Source: Antrihabitans spumae (GTDB lineage: Bacteria; Actinomycetota; Actinomycetes; Mycobacteriales; Mycobacteriaceae). Taken from it: a stretch of DNA of 64,000 nt. The notes under the pieces were generated by a model, which saw only the letters and a list, made by a program, of their open reading frames with translations, searched no databases and was not told the DNA's origin. Positions 53,994-63,091 of this stretch are shown piece after piece; position 1 is the stretch's first letter; the number at the start of each line of letters is the position of its first letter. The position numbers and the translations under genes were made by a program. The stretch spans positions 1-64,000 of the forward strand of contig NZ_JBIMSN010000026.1 of NCBI RefSeq assembly GCF_043944905.1. Direction: 5' to 3'.

Positions 53994-55203
53994 TGGCCAT
54001 CTCCTTGTCGGACCGTCGAGTGTACCGACCGCCGTGTGGCCAGAACGCCGTCGTCCGAGGGTATTTCGTCATTCTCATGAAGGTCGGCCACGGGGACGAA
54101 GTCACTGTTTCCTTGTACCAGACGGCACGCCGACCGGTGAGGTACATCCGCCGGGGTGTGTCGTCCGGCTTGGTGAACTGAACCACTGCGTCGCTGCGGC
54201 CGAGGCTCAACGGTATGTGGATATACCCGAAGCGAAAAGGCTTGGGCTCTTTGCCTTTCAACTCCCGCAGGATGGATACGGCCGCGTGCACACCGGTCGG
54301 CATACCACCCTGACACGTGCCGTGCATCGGCCCGTAGCCCTGCACTATCGAGGCGGCGTCGCCAACGGCGTACACGTCGGGATGCGATACGGATCGCAGG
54401 GCGTGATCGGTGACGATGCGACCGTGGTCGTCGACGGTCAGTCCGGCCGCTGCAGCGATGGGCGATACCCGCACGCCGCTGGTCCACAGCACGACATCGG
54501 CCGCCACGGTGTCGCCTCCGGCGAGAGCGACGGCATCCGGGAGCACCTTCACAATCTCGACTCCGCTAATGATGCCTACGCCGAGACGATCCAGAACGGT
54601 ATGCAGATACGCCTGCGCCCCCGTGCTCAGATGCGCACCGGGCACTCCCCTGCCGACGAGCACGACGGCAAGTCCCGGATATTGTTCGGCGATCTCTGTC
54701 GCGGCCTCGACTCCGGTGAGTCCGCTACCACCGATCACCACTGTTCCCGTCTCCAGCCGATCGAGGTGCGCGGCGAACGACTGCGCGTCGCGGGCACTGT
54801 CGAGGGTGTAGGCGTGCTCCTCGACTCCTGCGACCGTTGTGGTGTCGGCCACGCTGCCCAACCCGTAGATCAGCGTGTCGTAGGAAAGGGTTCGTCGGTC
54901 GTCGACGCGTACGGTCCGGGCGTCCGCATCGACCGCGGTGACCCAACCGCACACCAACTCGACTCCTGTGTCCGCCAACAACTCCCGCAGGTCGAGGTCG
55001 GCAAGTTGCTGACCCGTCGCCGTCATGTGCAGCCGTAGCCGTTCGGTGAAACGTACTCCGGCGTTGACCAACGTAATCTGCACATCGTCGCGCCGCTTGG
55101 TCCTACCCGCAGCGAACGCTGCCGCGGCCAGTCCTGCATATCCGGCGCCGAGGACGACGATGCGATGTGGCGTCGCAGATCGGCTGTTCGGTGTCTCTTT
55201 CAT
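53968..55203 (-). CDS. FAD-dependent pyridine nucleotide oxidoreductase (NDH-2-like)
   Basis: A 411-residue two-dinucleotide-domain flavoprotein of the NADH dehydrogenase II/AIF-like family. It has FAD motif RIVVLGAGYAGLAAAAFAAG, RLHMTATGQ, YDTLIYGLGS, NAD motif GTVVIGGSGLTGVEAATEIAEQYPG, and the second FAD motif HPDVYAVGDAASI. No C-terminal membrane anchor is seen. ECF41 sigma genes are usually paired with a carboxymuconolactone decarboxylase, oxidoreductase or epimerase; this is the oxidoreductase case. A promoter matching the ECF41 consensus lies just upstream, so the pair should be transcribed together and be self-activating. Confidence 0.88.
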   Translation of the reverse strand: MKETPNSRSATPHRIVVLGAGYAGLAAAAFAAGRTKRRDDVQITLVNAGVRFTERLRLHMTATGQQLADLDLRELLADTGVELVCGWVTAVDADARTVRVDDRRTLSYDTLIYGLGSVADTTTVAGVEEHAYTLDSARDAQSFAAHLDRLETGTVVIGGSGLTGVEAATEIAEQYPGLAVVLVGRGVPGAHLSTGAQAYLHTVLDRLGVGIISGVEIVKVLPDAVALAGGDTVAADVVLWTSGVRVSPIAAAAGLTVDDHGRIVTDHALRSVSHPDVYAVGDAASIVQGYGPMHGTCQGGMPTGVHAAVSILRELKGKEPKPFRFGYIHIPLSLGRSDAVVQFTKPDDTPRRMYLTGRRAVWYKETVTSSPWPTFMRMTKYPRTTAFWPHGGRYTRRSDKEMASDATYSGR

Positions 55204-55239
55204 GGTGGCTGCCCTTTCGAAGAATGCTGACCACCATCA

Positions 55240-55267
55240 GACGTATGGGACCTCTCCATTCGTGACA
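55240..55267 (-). promoter_or_regulatory. ECF41-type promoter
   Basis: On the minus strand TGTCACG (55267-55261) and CGTC (55243-55240) are separated by 17 bases, against the ECF41 consensus TGTCACA and CGTC. The -10 element is 37 bases before the ATG of the oxidoreductase gene. This is the arrangement expected for autoregulation of the ECF41 pair. Confidence 0.7.
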
Positions 55268-55280
55268 TTTGGCCTTCGGC

Positions 55281-55339
55281 CTCGTGCGCACTTTCGGAGG
55301 GCGGGCCAACCAAAAGGACTCACGAGGCGCGCAGCGCCC
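55281..55339 (-). repeat. Dispersed hairpin repeat, copy C
   Basis: A 59-base element nearly identical to copy B. It overlaps the last codons and the stop of the cNMP/CBS/DUF294 gene: the TGA at 55322-55320 is part of the repeat. It lies just upstream of the ECF41-type promoter. With copy B it forms direct repeats around the sigma-factor pair. Confidence 0.75.
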
Positions 55340-57161
55340 AGATTCGCCGCTGCACGGCGGCAATCTCGCGGACCCCATCGCTGAGCAGGCTGCGGTTGAG
55401 GGGCGAAAGCTCCGACATCGTGACGATGTCGCCCGGGGTATGACCCGCGGCGATCTGATCGACCTGATGTGCCATTCGCAGCCCCTGCAGCACCGCGAAA
55501 ACCTCGGTCAGAATCTTCGAGTCGGCCTCGGACAACAGTCCGTTGCCCGCGGCCGCTTCGAGGCGGGCAGGCGTCGACGCGGACGCAATGCCGACGGTCA
55601 AGCCACCCCACCGTGCGAGATTGACGATCGGGGTCAATGCATGCGCCTTGAGGTCGAACGTGCCACCCCGTCGCGACAGAACATCACGCAGCGACCACAT
55701 TCGGGCCTTGTCGGACAATGCATTCAGCAGTTGCAGCCGCAACGCATTGGGATGGTCGGCACGCATCGTCCGATAGGCGGCCGGCACCGTGTGCAGAGCG
55801 TCGTCGCCCCAGACAACCCGACCGTCCACGAGCAACGACGACATGATCAGCCCACGATTCTTCAGTGGGTCGTCGAGCCATTCTTTGGTGGCGGTGGTCC
55901 ATTCGCCGGCAGACCGCGCGAACAACGGCTTCGCGGCAACGGCGCCGTTGCTGTCGCCGGGTAGGCCGCACGCATCGAGAATGGTGTGCACACGCCCGGC
56001 CATCCGAAGAAAACGGCCCTTCTCCGCCGTGAGTTCGTCCGCCCACGACAGAGCGCTGTCGACGTCGGAGCTCGGCATCGCTTCACGACGAGCGATGCTC
56101 CCAAGGGTCAGCCAGGCGAACTTCGACGGCGCTATCCCGACCGAATTGGCAAGCGCGAGTTCGAGAGCACGCCGGACGACACTGTCGATGACGACCGAAA
56201 GTATGCCGCTCGTCGCGGACGCGTCCGTTCCGCCACGGAACAGATCGACCGCAAGATCGGTGATGCCTGCCGTAACAGCCTCCAGCTCACCGGCATTGGC
56301 CGCCAGCCCGATCGCACGGCGCAGCACAAAACTCTGGCGTGTCGATGCTGCGAGCAGATCGGCATCCTCGAGTACACCGAGCACCCGACCGTGATGCGTC
56401 AGCACCGGCATGTGTCGAAGACCCATCTCCAGCATGTCCATCAGGACGGTCGCTGCAAGACGGTCCGCGGTGACACATTTGGCAGGAGCACTCATCACCT
56501 GCCGAATGGGAACGTCGATACCGACACCCGCGGCAACGACTCGAGTACGCAGGTCCCGATCGGTGAAGATGCCGTAGTCGCCGTCGCGAAGCGGAATCAA
56601 CACGTACGACGTCCGTTGCGCCGTCATGTGTTTGACGGCATCACGAACCGTCGTGTCCGGTGTGGTGAAGACAGGCTCGGCCCTGACCAGATCGCCGACG
56701 GGGCGACGCGACGCGGCTTGCTCGACCGCGTTCGTTCTGCCGGACATCGAGTTCCACGCCGACGTCGCGAGAAAGGCAAGGCCCGTCGGCTTCGCGAAGA
56801 TCGGGCGGACCAGGTTGCCAGGCAACCGAACAACGACACTCGGCTCACTCGCGCGCGCCGTGAACTTGACGTCGCCGTCGGTCAACAGTGCAAAGAACCC
56901 GAAGATGCCGCCGGGAGCGACGGTATCGATCGGTTCGGCGGTGCTGACTTCCTCACCCACCGGTAGCAGGACCACCTGACCGGTCTGCACCATCCAGATC
57001 TCTTCCGGCACATGAGCGCCGTAATCGACAACGATCTTGCCGGTCTCGAAAGAATGGACCGTCGCCGCGCCGGCGAGCTCGTCCAACTCGTCGGGCCCCA
57101 ACGACTGGAACGGTGGGTGCTCGACCAGAAACGACGCCAGATCCGTCAAAGGTGCTCGCAA
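55320..57161 (-). CDS. cNMP-binding, CBS and DUF294 nucleotidyltransferase-like protein
   Basis: A 613-residue cytosolic regulator with four parts. A cyclic-nucleotide-binding domain (about 10-130) has FETGKIVVDYG and PGGIFGFFALLTDGD. Two CBS motifs (about 160-270) have PDTTVRDAVKHMTAQRTSYVLIPL, YGIFTDRDLRTRVV and RHMPVLTHHGRVLGVLED. A GlnD-like nucleotidyltransferase core (DUF294) has LGSIARREAMPSSDVDSALSW. A helical C-terminal domain follows. The start is TTG 57161, directly after an in-frame stop, with no clear ribosome-binding site. It follows the choline dehydrogenase gene by 29 bases and probably belongs to that transcript. Confidence 0.85.
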   Translation of the reverse strand: MRAPLTDLASFLVEHPPFQSLGPDELDELAGAATVHSFETGKIVVDYGAHVPEEIWMVQTGQVVLLPVGEEVSTAEPIDTVAPGGIFGFFALLTDGDVKFTARASEPSVVVRLPGNLVRPIFAKPTGLAFLATSAWNSMSGRTNAVEQAASRRPVGDLVRAEPVFTTPDTTVRDAVKHMTAQRTSYVLIPLRDGDYGIFTDRDLRTRVVAAGVGIDVPIRQVMSAPAKCVTADRLAATVLMDMLEMGLRHMPVLTHHGRVLGVLEDADLLAASTRQSFVLRRAIGLAANAGELEAVTAGITDLAVDLFRGGTDASATSGILSVVIDSVVRRALELALANSVGIAPSKFAWLTLGSIARREAMPSSDVDSALSWADELTAEKGRFLRMAGRVHTILDACGLPGDSNGAVAAKPLFARSAGEWTTATKEWLDDPLKNRGLIMSSLLVDGRVVWGDDALHTVPAAYRTMRADHPNALRLQLLNALSDKARMWSLRDVLSRRGGTFDLKAHALTPIVNLARWGGLTVGIASASTPARLEAAAGNGLLSEADSKILTEVFAVLQGLRMAHQVDQIAAGHTPGDIVTMSELSPLNRSLLSDGVREIAAVQRRIWALRAS

Positions 57162-57190
57162 TCAGGCGATTTGCGGGGAGACACCGTTGC

Positions 57191-58759
57191 TCACACTCCC
57201 CTGATCAGATCTGCACACTTCTCCGCCATGGTCATCACCGTGATGTTCGGATTGATCGCAGGCAGTTTCGGCATCGCCGAGGCATCGACGACGCGTAGCC
57301 GCGTCACCCCTTTCACCCGAAGTTCGGGATCGAGCACCGCCATCGGATCGTCGACCGCACCCATCCGAGCGGTCCCCGCAGGGTGATAGACGGTGTTGTG
57401 GGTCTTGTGGATGTAGTCCAGAAGCTCTTCGTCGGTCGTCGCGTCCGGACCGGGCGCAAGTTCGCGGGCGATCCAGTCCCGCAACGGTTCCTGCTCGGCG
57501 ATCCTGCGTGCCAACCGGATCCCCGCCAGCATCACGGCTTCGTCGTGACCGTCCGGGTCGGTGAAGTAGCGCGGATCGACCTTTGCCCGATCACGGAAGT
57601 CGCGGGAGCGCAGCCGAACCGTCCCACGCGATCGGCCCTGAGTCACGTTGGGCGTCAAGCAGAATCCGTTGTCGGTGGTCGGATAGCCCCAACGCAGCGT
57701 GTTCATGTCGAACGGCACACTGCCGTAGTGCATCATCAGATCGGGTTGGTCGAGACCTTCGACGGTTGTCGCGAAAAGACCGATCTCCCACCACTGCGTC
57801 GACGTCGTCACCATCGGCCGTGACGCCTCGTAGAACACAAGCCCTTCCACGTGGTCGTCGAGATTCTCACCGACGCCAGGCGAATCGACTCGAACCGTGA
57901 TGCCGTGCTCACGCAGGTGCGCGGCTGGGCCGATTCCCGACAGCATCAGCAACTTCGGGGTGTCGATCGCACCGGCGGTCACGACGACCTCCCGACGCGC
58001 GCTCACCGTGTCGTAGCCGGTGAGGTCGGGACGTTGATACCGAACTCCCGTCGCCGCAAGCGACTCGTCGATCAGAATCTCGCTGACCCAACAACCGGTA
58101 CGCACTTCGAGATTCGGACGCTGACCGATGATCGGGTGCAGGTAGGCGTGCGACGTCGACATACGTAAGCCGTCTTCACCCGCGTTGATCTGAAACCAGC
58201 CCGCACCGTTGAGAACGGTTGTGCCACGGTTGAACTGAACAGTCGGAAGCCCCACCTTCGCCGCGGCATCGATGACAGCCTGACCGCAGGGATCGTTCGG
58301 CGGGATGTCTCTGAGCCGAACCGGACCACTGTGACCATGCAGATCGCCAGGTGCATCGTTGTTTTCGAGCCGTGTGACGTACTTCAGCACGTCGCGCGCA
58401 CCCCAGCCGGTGGCGCCCATTGCCTCCCACTCGTCGAGGCCCTCAGCAGGCGGCCAGAACGCGATGCACGAATTGTGCGACGAACATCCGCCGAGAACCT
58501 TGGCCCTGGCGTGCCGCATGAAGCTGTTGCCCTTCTCCTGCGGTTCGATCGGGTAGTCCCAGTCGTAGCCCGAATCCAGCAGATGCATCCATTCCGACAG
58601 CACCAGAATGTTGTCGTCGCCGACGTCGGATGGTCCGGCCTCGATGAGACACACCGTCACCGACGGGTCCTCGCTCAGCCGTGCAGCAAGCGCACACCCT
58701 GCGGTACCGCCGCCTGCGATCACATAGTCGAAGGTGTCTTCGGAAGTGACGTCAGACAT
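57191..58759 (-). CDS. GMC oxidoreductase, choline dehydrogenase-like
   Basis: A 522-residue FAD-linked alcohol oxidase/dehydrogenase. It has the FAD motif FDYVIAGGGTAGCALAARLSEDPSVTVCLIEAG, the GMC signature KVLGGCSSHNSCIAFW, a second signature VVVTAGAIDTPKLLMLSGIGP, and the catalytic His/His-Asn region HNTVYHPAGTARMG...LRVVDASAMPKLPAINPNITVMTMAEK. Its place beside a betaine-aldehyde-type dehydrogenase, an amine permease and a Rieske oxygenase makes choline the likely substrate, giving betaine aldehyde. The ATG overlaps the permease stop by 8 bases. Confidence 0.86.
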   Translation of the reverse strand: MSDVTSEDTFDYVIAGGGTAGCALAARLSEDPSVTVCLIEAGPSDVGDDNILVLSEWMHLLDSGYDWDYPIEPQEKGNSFMRHARAKVLGGCSSHNSCIAFWPPAEGLDEWEAMGATGWGARDVLKYVTRLENNDAPGDLHGHSGPVRLRDIPPNDPCGQAVIDAAAKVGLPTVQFNRGTTVLNGAGWFQINAGEDGLRMSTSHAYLHPIIGQRPNLEVRTGCWVSEILIDESLAATGVRYQRPDLTGYDTVSARREVVVTAGAIDTPKLLMLSGIGPAAHLREHGITVRVDSPGVGENLDDHVEGLVFYEASRPMVTTSTQWWEIGLFATTVEGLDQPDLMMHYGSVPFDMNTLRWGYPTTDNGFCLTPNVTQGRSRGTVRLRSRDFRDRAKVDPRYFTDPDGHDEAVMLAGIRLARRIAEQEPLRDWIARELAPGPDATTDEELLDYIHKTHNTVYHPAGTARMGAVDDPMAVLDPELRVKGVTRLRVVDASAMPKLPAINPNITVMTMAEKCADLIRGV

Positions 58760-60305
58760 CGACCACGTCTTTGCTCTCCGGGGCTACCTTGGCAGGCGCT
58801 GCGTGCGACGCCAGGGTGCCGATGTGGTTGCGGCCCTTCAGTCCGTACCAGAGCAGGCCGAGCCCGAGGATCCCGCCGATGTAGACGAACGCACCCCACT
58901 GGTTGTACCAAGGCGTGCCGTAGACGGCGGTGCGCGGCCACGCGAGGTTGATCGCCATACCGGCGCCCCACACCACGGCAAGGATGTTCACCGGAAGGCC
59001 CCAGCGGCCCATGGTGAAGTAACCGCCCGCTTTCAGGTCCTTCGGGGGCCAGGTGCCCTGCAAGCGCTTCTTGAGCAGCGGACCTGTGACCATCAGGTAG
59101 GCGAGGTAGATCATGATGATCGCGATCGAGGTGAGAACCGTAAAGATCTGCGGCTGACCGATGTTCACGACGAGGATCAAAATTGCGATAACGCCGATCA
59201 CGATGGCCGGAACAACAGGAGTCTGGGTTTTGGGATGCACGCGGGCCAGCTTCTCGCCGAACGGCAGCGCGTTGTCGCGTGCCATGGCGAACGTGAGCCG
59301 GATCGCCGCCGTATGGACCGCCAGCGAGCAGACTGTGACGGCAACGACGATGCAGCACAGGAAGATCGTGCCGAGCGGGCCCCACATGACTGCTTCGACG
59401 ATGTATTGCAGACTTCCGTCCGGGCTACCGAGCTTCGGGTCTTCGAGGTCCGGCGCAGCCATCACGGCGAAGACGAGAATCGCGCCACCGATGACGAACG
59501 ACGCGAGGATCGCGCGCAGGATCGCCTTCGGCGCCGTGCGTCGCGGCTCGACAGTTTCCTCACCGAGCGAACTGGCTGTGTCGAAGCCGTACATCACGTA
59601 ACCGGAGGCAAGCGAGGCCACGAGGAATGCACTGAGATAGCCGCCGGTCTCGCCAGCACCGTAGCCGTGTGTGGAGAAGAAGACGTCGGGTCCACGAGTA
59701 ATGTTGGCTGCCAGCAGGATAGCGATCATAACCGCGGCAATGAGCTCGATGAAAACGCCTGCGCTGTTGATCATTGCCATAAGGCGAACGCCGAGGGCAT
59801 TGATGGTCGTGGTGAACACGATCATGATCGTGCCGAGCAACACCGCGTTGGCAGCGAAGTCCTTCGAGCCGGTGCCGTCACCGATCAACTGGAATCCGCT
59901 CCACAGCCGCGGCAGGTTGAGCTGCAGCGCCAGCACGACCGCCGCCAGCGTCACGATCGACGCCGTGAGCATCAGCCAGCCCGATACCCAGCCGACGATC
60001 TTGCTACCGAGGATCTTCGACCAGTTGTAGACGGCGCCCGCAATCGGATACTTCGCGGCCAACTCCATGAAGCACAGTGCGACGGCCATCTGACCGATGA
60101 ACACTGCAGGCCACGACCACAGATACGCGGGGCCTGCGGTGCCGAACCCGAAGTAGAACAGCTGGAACGTCCCGGTCAGAATCGAGATATAGCTGACGCC
60201 CGCCGCGAAACTGGCGAACTTGCCGATACTTCGGTCGAGGGATTCCTTGTAGCCGAAATCCTCCATCCCGTTGTCGCCCGGCACATTGTCGGTGTTGATT
60301 GCCAT
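58752..60305 (-). CDS. APC-family amino acid/choline permease
   Basis: A 517-residue transporter of the amino acid-polyamine-organocation superfamily (ACT/AAT-like) with about 12 membrane segments. The N-terminal cytoplasmic part contains LDRSIGKFASFAAGVSYISILTG, then FIGQMAVALCFMELAAKYPIAGAVYNWSKILG in segments 2-3, and MYGFDTASSLGEETVEPRRTAPKAI before the middle segments. The last part is polar and Lys-rich. Given its neighbours it probably imports choline, betaine or a related amine. It starts 112 bases after the aldehyde dehydrogenase gene; that gap holds no gene. Confidence 0.87.
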   Translation of the reverse strand: MAINTDNVPGDNGMEDFGYKESLDRSIGKFASFAAGVSYISILTGTFQLFYFGFGTAGPAYLWSWPAVFIGQMAVALCFMELAAKYPIAGAVYNWSKILGSKIVGWVSGWLMLTASIVTLAAVVLALQLNLPRLWSGFQLIGDGTGSKDFAANAVLLGTIMIVFTTTINALGVRLMAMINSAGVFIELIAAVMIAILLAANITRGPDVFFSTHGYGAGETGGYLSAFLVASLASGYVMYGFDTASSLGEETVEPRRTAPKAILRAILASFVIGGAILVFAVMAAPDLEDPKLGSPDGSLQYIVEAVMWGPLGTIFLCCIVVAVTVCSLAVHTAAIRLTFAMARDNALPFGEKLARVHPKTQTPVVPAIVIGVIAILILVVNIGQPQIFTVLTSIAIIMIYLAYLMVTGPLLKKRLQGTWPPKDLKAGGYFTMGRWGLPVNILAVVWGAGMAINLAWPRTAVYGTPWYNQWGAFVYIGGILGLGLLWYGLKGRNHIGTLASHAAPAKVAPESKDVVDV

Positions 60306-60417
60306 GGTCTGCCTCTCTTGCGGCGTGCGAGGCCGGGACTGAACGGTTCCGACCGAGAAGATGTTTTCCGATCCTTCTGGAACATTCGTGGAGCGCTCGT
60401 GGTGCGCCGGGAAAGGG

Positions 60418-61908
60418 TCAGTCGCCCTTGAACCAGCCCGCTGGCTTCGGTGTGGTGTTGTGCCAGATATGTTTCATCTCTTGGTATTCCGCGAGTCCCG
60501 CCGGTCCGAGCTCGCGCCCGTTGCCCGACTTCTTGAACCCGCCCCACTCTGCGGCCGCTGTGTAGTAGCCGAAGTCGTTCAACCAGACCGTGCCGTGCCG
60601 CAGCGCACGGACTACCCGCTCACCACGCGCGGCGTCCGATGTCCGAACACCTGCTGCAAGACCGTATTCGGTGTCGTTGCCGAGCATGATCGCCTCGTCT
60701 TCCGTCGTGAACCGCTCGACGGTGAGAATGGGTCCGAACGTCTCTTCGGTGACGATGCGCATGGTGCGGTCGCATCGATCGAAGATCGTCGGTGGATAGA
60801 AACTCCCGGTCGCTAAGGTCGGATCGGCCGGGCGTTCGCCACCGACCACCAGCTTCGCTCCCTCGGAAATACCAAGAGCCACATAGGCTTCGACCTTCTC
60901 GCGGTGTTGCTCGGACACGAGTGGTCCGGTCTCGCTCGCGGGGTCTAGGCCGTTGCCGAACTTGATCTTCGCGGCACGCTTCGCCAGTTCGGCAACGAAG
61001 TCGTCGGCGATGGATTCTTCGACGATCAACCTGGTTCCCGACGAGCACACCTGACCCGAATGCAGGAACACTCCCGTCAAGACCTGATCGACCGAACTTT
61101 CCCACTCGGCGTCGGCGAACACGATGTGCGGATTCTTTCCACCGAGTTCGACGGCAGCCTTGGTCACGCGTCGGGCTGCTATTTCGGCGATCCGACGTCC
61201 CGTAGCGAGGCCTCCGGTGAACGAGATCAGGTCGACGTCGTCGGTATCGGTAAGTGCTGCACCGAGAACCGCGCCACTGCCCTGCACGAGGTTCAGCACA
61301 CCCGGAGGCACGCCTGCTTCTTCGGCGAGGCGGACGAATGCGATCGTGGAAAGCGGCGTGACCTCGCTCGGCTTCGCCACCATCGTGCAACCCGCTGCCA
61401 ACGCCGGTGCGATCTTCCAGGAGATCTGCAGCAGCGGATAGTTCCACGGGGCGATGAGAACGCACACGCCGATCGGCTCGCGAACCACCCTGCTGATCAC
61501 TGTGGGGTCGCCGACGTCGACGAGCCGGTCCGACGACACCGCAATCAGCTCGGCGTAGTACCTGAACACCGAGACGACGTCGTCGATGTCGACTCGGCTC
61601 TCCACCAACGTCTTGCCGGTGTCGTCGGTTTCGATCCGCGCCAGTAACTCTTTGTCACGCACGAGTAGATCGGCGATGCGGGTCAGTAGCGCGGCACGCT
61701 CCGACACAGGTGTTGCGGGCCACGATCCCTCGTCGAACGTGGCTCGAGCAGCTGCGACCGCGCGGGCTGCATCGTCGGACGTCGCCTCGTCGACAACGGC
61801 GACGACGCTGCCGTCGGCCGGATTGATCAACTCGCGCTTACCGCCGTCCGACGAGTGCACCCAGGCACCGCCGATGTACAGATCCGGGAGGTCACCGCTC
61901 ACGCTCAT
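60418..61908 (-). CDS. Betaine-aldehyde-type aldehyde dehydrogenase
   Basis: A 496-residue NAD(P)-dependent aldehyde dehydrogenase. It has the oxyanion loop APWNYPLLQISWKIAPALAAG, the Glu base in KAAVELGGKNPHIVF, and the catalytic Cys in HSGQVCSSGTRLIVE. EETFGPILTVERF and WLNDFGYYTAAAEWGGFKKSGNGRELG are typical of the BADH/GabD-like group. It should oxidise betaine aldehyde to glycine betaine, after choline dehydrogenase and before the Rieske oxygenase. The ATG overlaps the Rieske gene's stop (ATGA). The symbol betB is not given because substrate residues cannot be checked here. Confidence 0.88.
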   Translation of the reverse strand: MSVSGDLPDLYIGGAWVHSSDGGKRELINPADGSVVAVVDEATSDDAARAVAAARATFDEGSWPATPVSERAALLTRIADLLVRDKELLARIETDDTGKTLVESRVDIDDVVSVFRYYAELIAVSSDRLVDVGDPTVISRVVREPIGVCVLIAPWNYPLLQISWKIAPALAAGCTMVAKPSEVTPLSTIAFVRLAEEAGVPPGVLNLVQGSGAVLGAALTDTDDVDLISFTGGLATGRRIAEIAARRVTKAAVELGGKNPHIVFADAEWESSVDQVLTGVFLHSGQVCSSGTRLIVEESIADDFVAELAKRAAKIKFGNGLDPASETGPLVSEQHREKVEAYVALGISEGAKLVVGGERPADPTLATGSFYPPTIFDRCDRTMRIVTEETFGPILTVERFTTEDEAIMLGNDTEYGLAAGVRTSDAARGERVVRALRHGTVWLNDFGYYTAAAEWGGFKKSGNGRELGPAGLAEYQEMKHIWHNTTPKPAGWFKGD

Positions 61909-63023
61909 TCGCCACCTTCGTTGCCCGAATTGCCCAGCTTGCCGACTATCCAGTTGTGGAACTCGGCGATGTGATGCTCGGCAGGGACGAGCACACCCCC
62001 ATGACGGTATGCCCGTGACGACATTGCCGGTTGAGTTCGCTCACATGCGTCGAAATCTTGTTCGTTGACGCGGTGAAAAAGCTCGACGGACCGCGAGACG
62101 TCGCGTCCTTCGGCAATCACATCCTCGGTGTACAACCAGTCGCATTCGACGATCGTGCGATCGTGCGCCATGGGATACATGCGGTGAAAGATGATGTGGT
62201 CGGGCACGAGGTTCACGAACACCGTCGGCCTTACCGTGATCGCGTAGTACTTACGATCCTGTTCCGGTGCGACGCCGGGCAGCGTCTCGAAGCCCGCCGA
62301 GCCGTCGATCGTGAAACCGGATACGTCGCTGCCGAACTCGGCACCATGGCCGACGAAGTACTGCGCGGCGAGCCCGTCCTTGAATTCCGGCAGCACCTCG
62401 GTCAGTTCGGGGTGGATGGTGGCGCAGTGATAACACTCCATGAAGTTCTCGACGATGAGCTTCCAGTTCGCAGCGACGTCGTAGACAACCCGCCGACCGA
62501 CCTCGAGCTGGTCGATCCGATAGTTGTCGATCGCTGTCGGGTCGCCGAGCCGCTCGGTGATCGCACCCATCACCTCGGCCTCGAACGACGGCGGGTCGTC
62601 GGCGAGACACACCCAGGCGTAGCCGAGCCATTCGCGCAGCGCGACAGGAACGAGGCCGAATTCGACGCGGTCGATGTCGCGCCCGGATGCGTCCTTGAGG
62701 GACGCCATGTTCGGTGCTGCAACGAGTTTGCCGTCGAGTCCGTACGTCCAGGCGTGATACGGACACCTCAGATTTCGACGCACCTGCCCTTCGTCCTCGG
62801 TGCACAGCATCGCGCCGCGATGTCGACAGACGTTGAGGAAGGCGCGCAGTTCGTGGTCGCGACCGCGGACGACGAGCACGCTCTCGCGGCCGACCTGAAT
62901 CTTTCGGAAGGCACCGGGATGTGCCAGGTCCCCGGAGCGGACCGCGCAGAACCACATCGCCTCGAGGACGTGCTCCTGTTCCGCTTCGAAGATAGCGGGG
63001 CTGGTGTAGCTTTCGCCGCCCAA
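61905..63023 (-). CDS. Rieske oxygenase, glycine-betaine demethylase-like; N-terminal frame disrupted
   Basis: A Rieske non-heme iron oxygenase large subunit. The [2Fe-2S] site is CRHRGAMLC...CPYHAWTYG (C-x-H, C-x2-H). The iron site lies in NWKLIVENFMECYHCATIHPEL. Among betaine genes it fits the GbcA role, demethylating glycine betaine to dimethylglycine. As read, only TTG 63023 can start this frame. A better start, ATG 63085 with GGAGGT eight bases upstream, opens MTTTDLPDTVDPAPDQP in another frame. One extra base in the G3 run at 63035-63037 would join the two into a normal protein of about 393 residues. Confidence 0.85.
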   Translation of the reverse strand: MGGESYTSPAIFEAEQEHVLEAMWFCAVRSGDLAHPGAFRKIQVGRESVLVVRGRDHELRAFLNVCRHRGAMLCTEDEGQVRRNLRCPYHAWTYGLDGKLVAAPNMASLKDASGRDIDRVEFGLVPVALREWLGYAWVCLADDPPSFEAEVMGAITERLGDPTAIDNYRIDQLEVGRRVVYDVAANWKLIVENFMECYHCATIHPELTEVLPEFKDGLAAQYFVGHGAEFGSDVSGFTIDGSAGFETLPGVAPEQDRKYYAITVRPTVFVNLVPDHIIFHRMYPMAHDRTIVECDWLYTEDVIAEGRDVSRSVELFHRVNEQDFDACERTQPAMSSRAYRHGGVLVPAEHHIAEFHNWIVGKLGNSGNEGGE

Positions 63024-63091
63024 CGTCCGAATCAGGGCTGGTCAGGGGCGGGGTCGACAGTGTCGGGAAGGTCGGTTGTCGTCATTGTCGG

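Noticed and set aside
58734..60431. Open frame of 565 codons opposite the APC permease
   Set aside because: Composition is that of an antisense shadow (Asp/Arg/His-rich, no hydrophobic pattern); the permease is clear.
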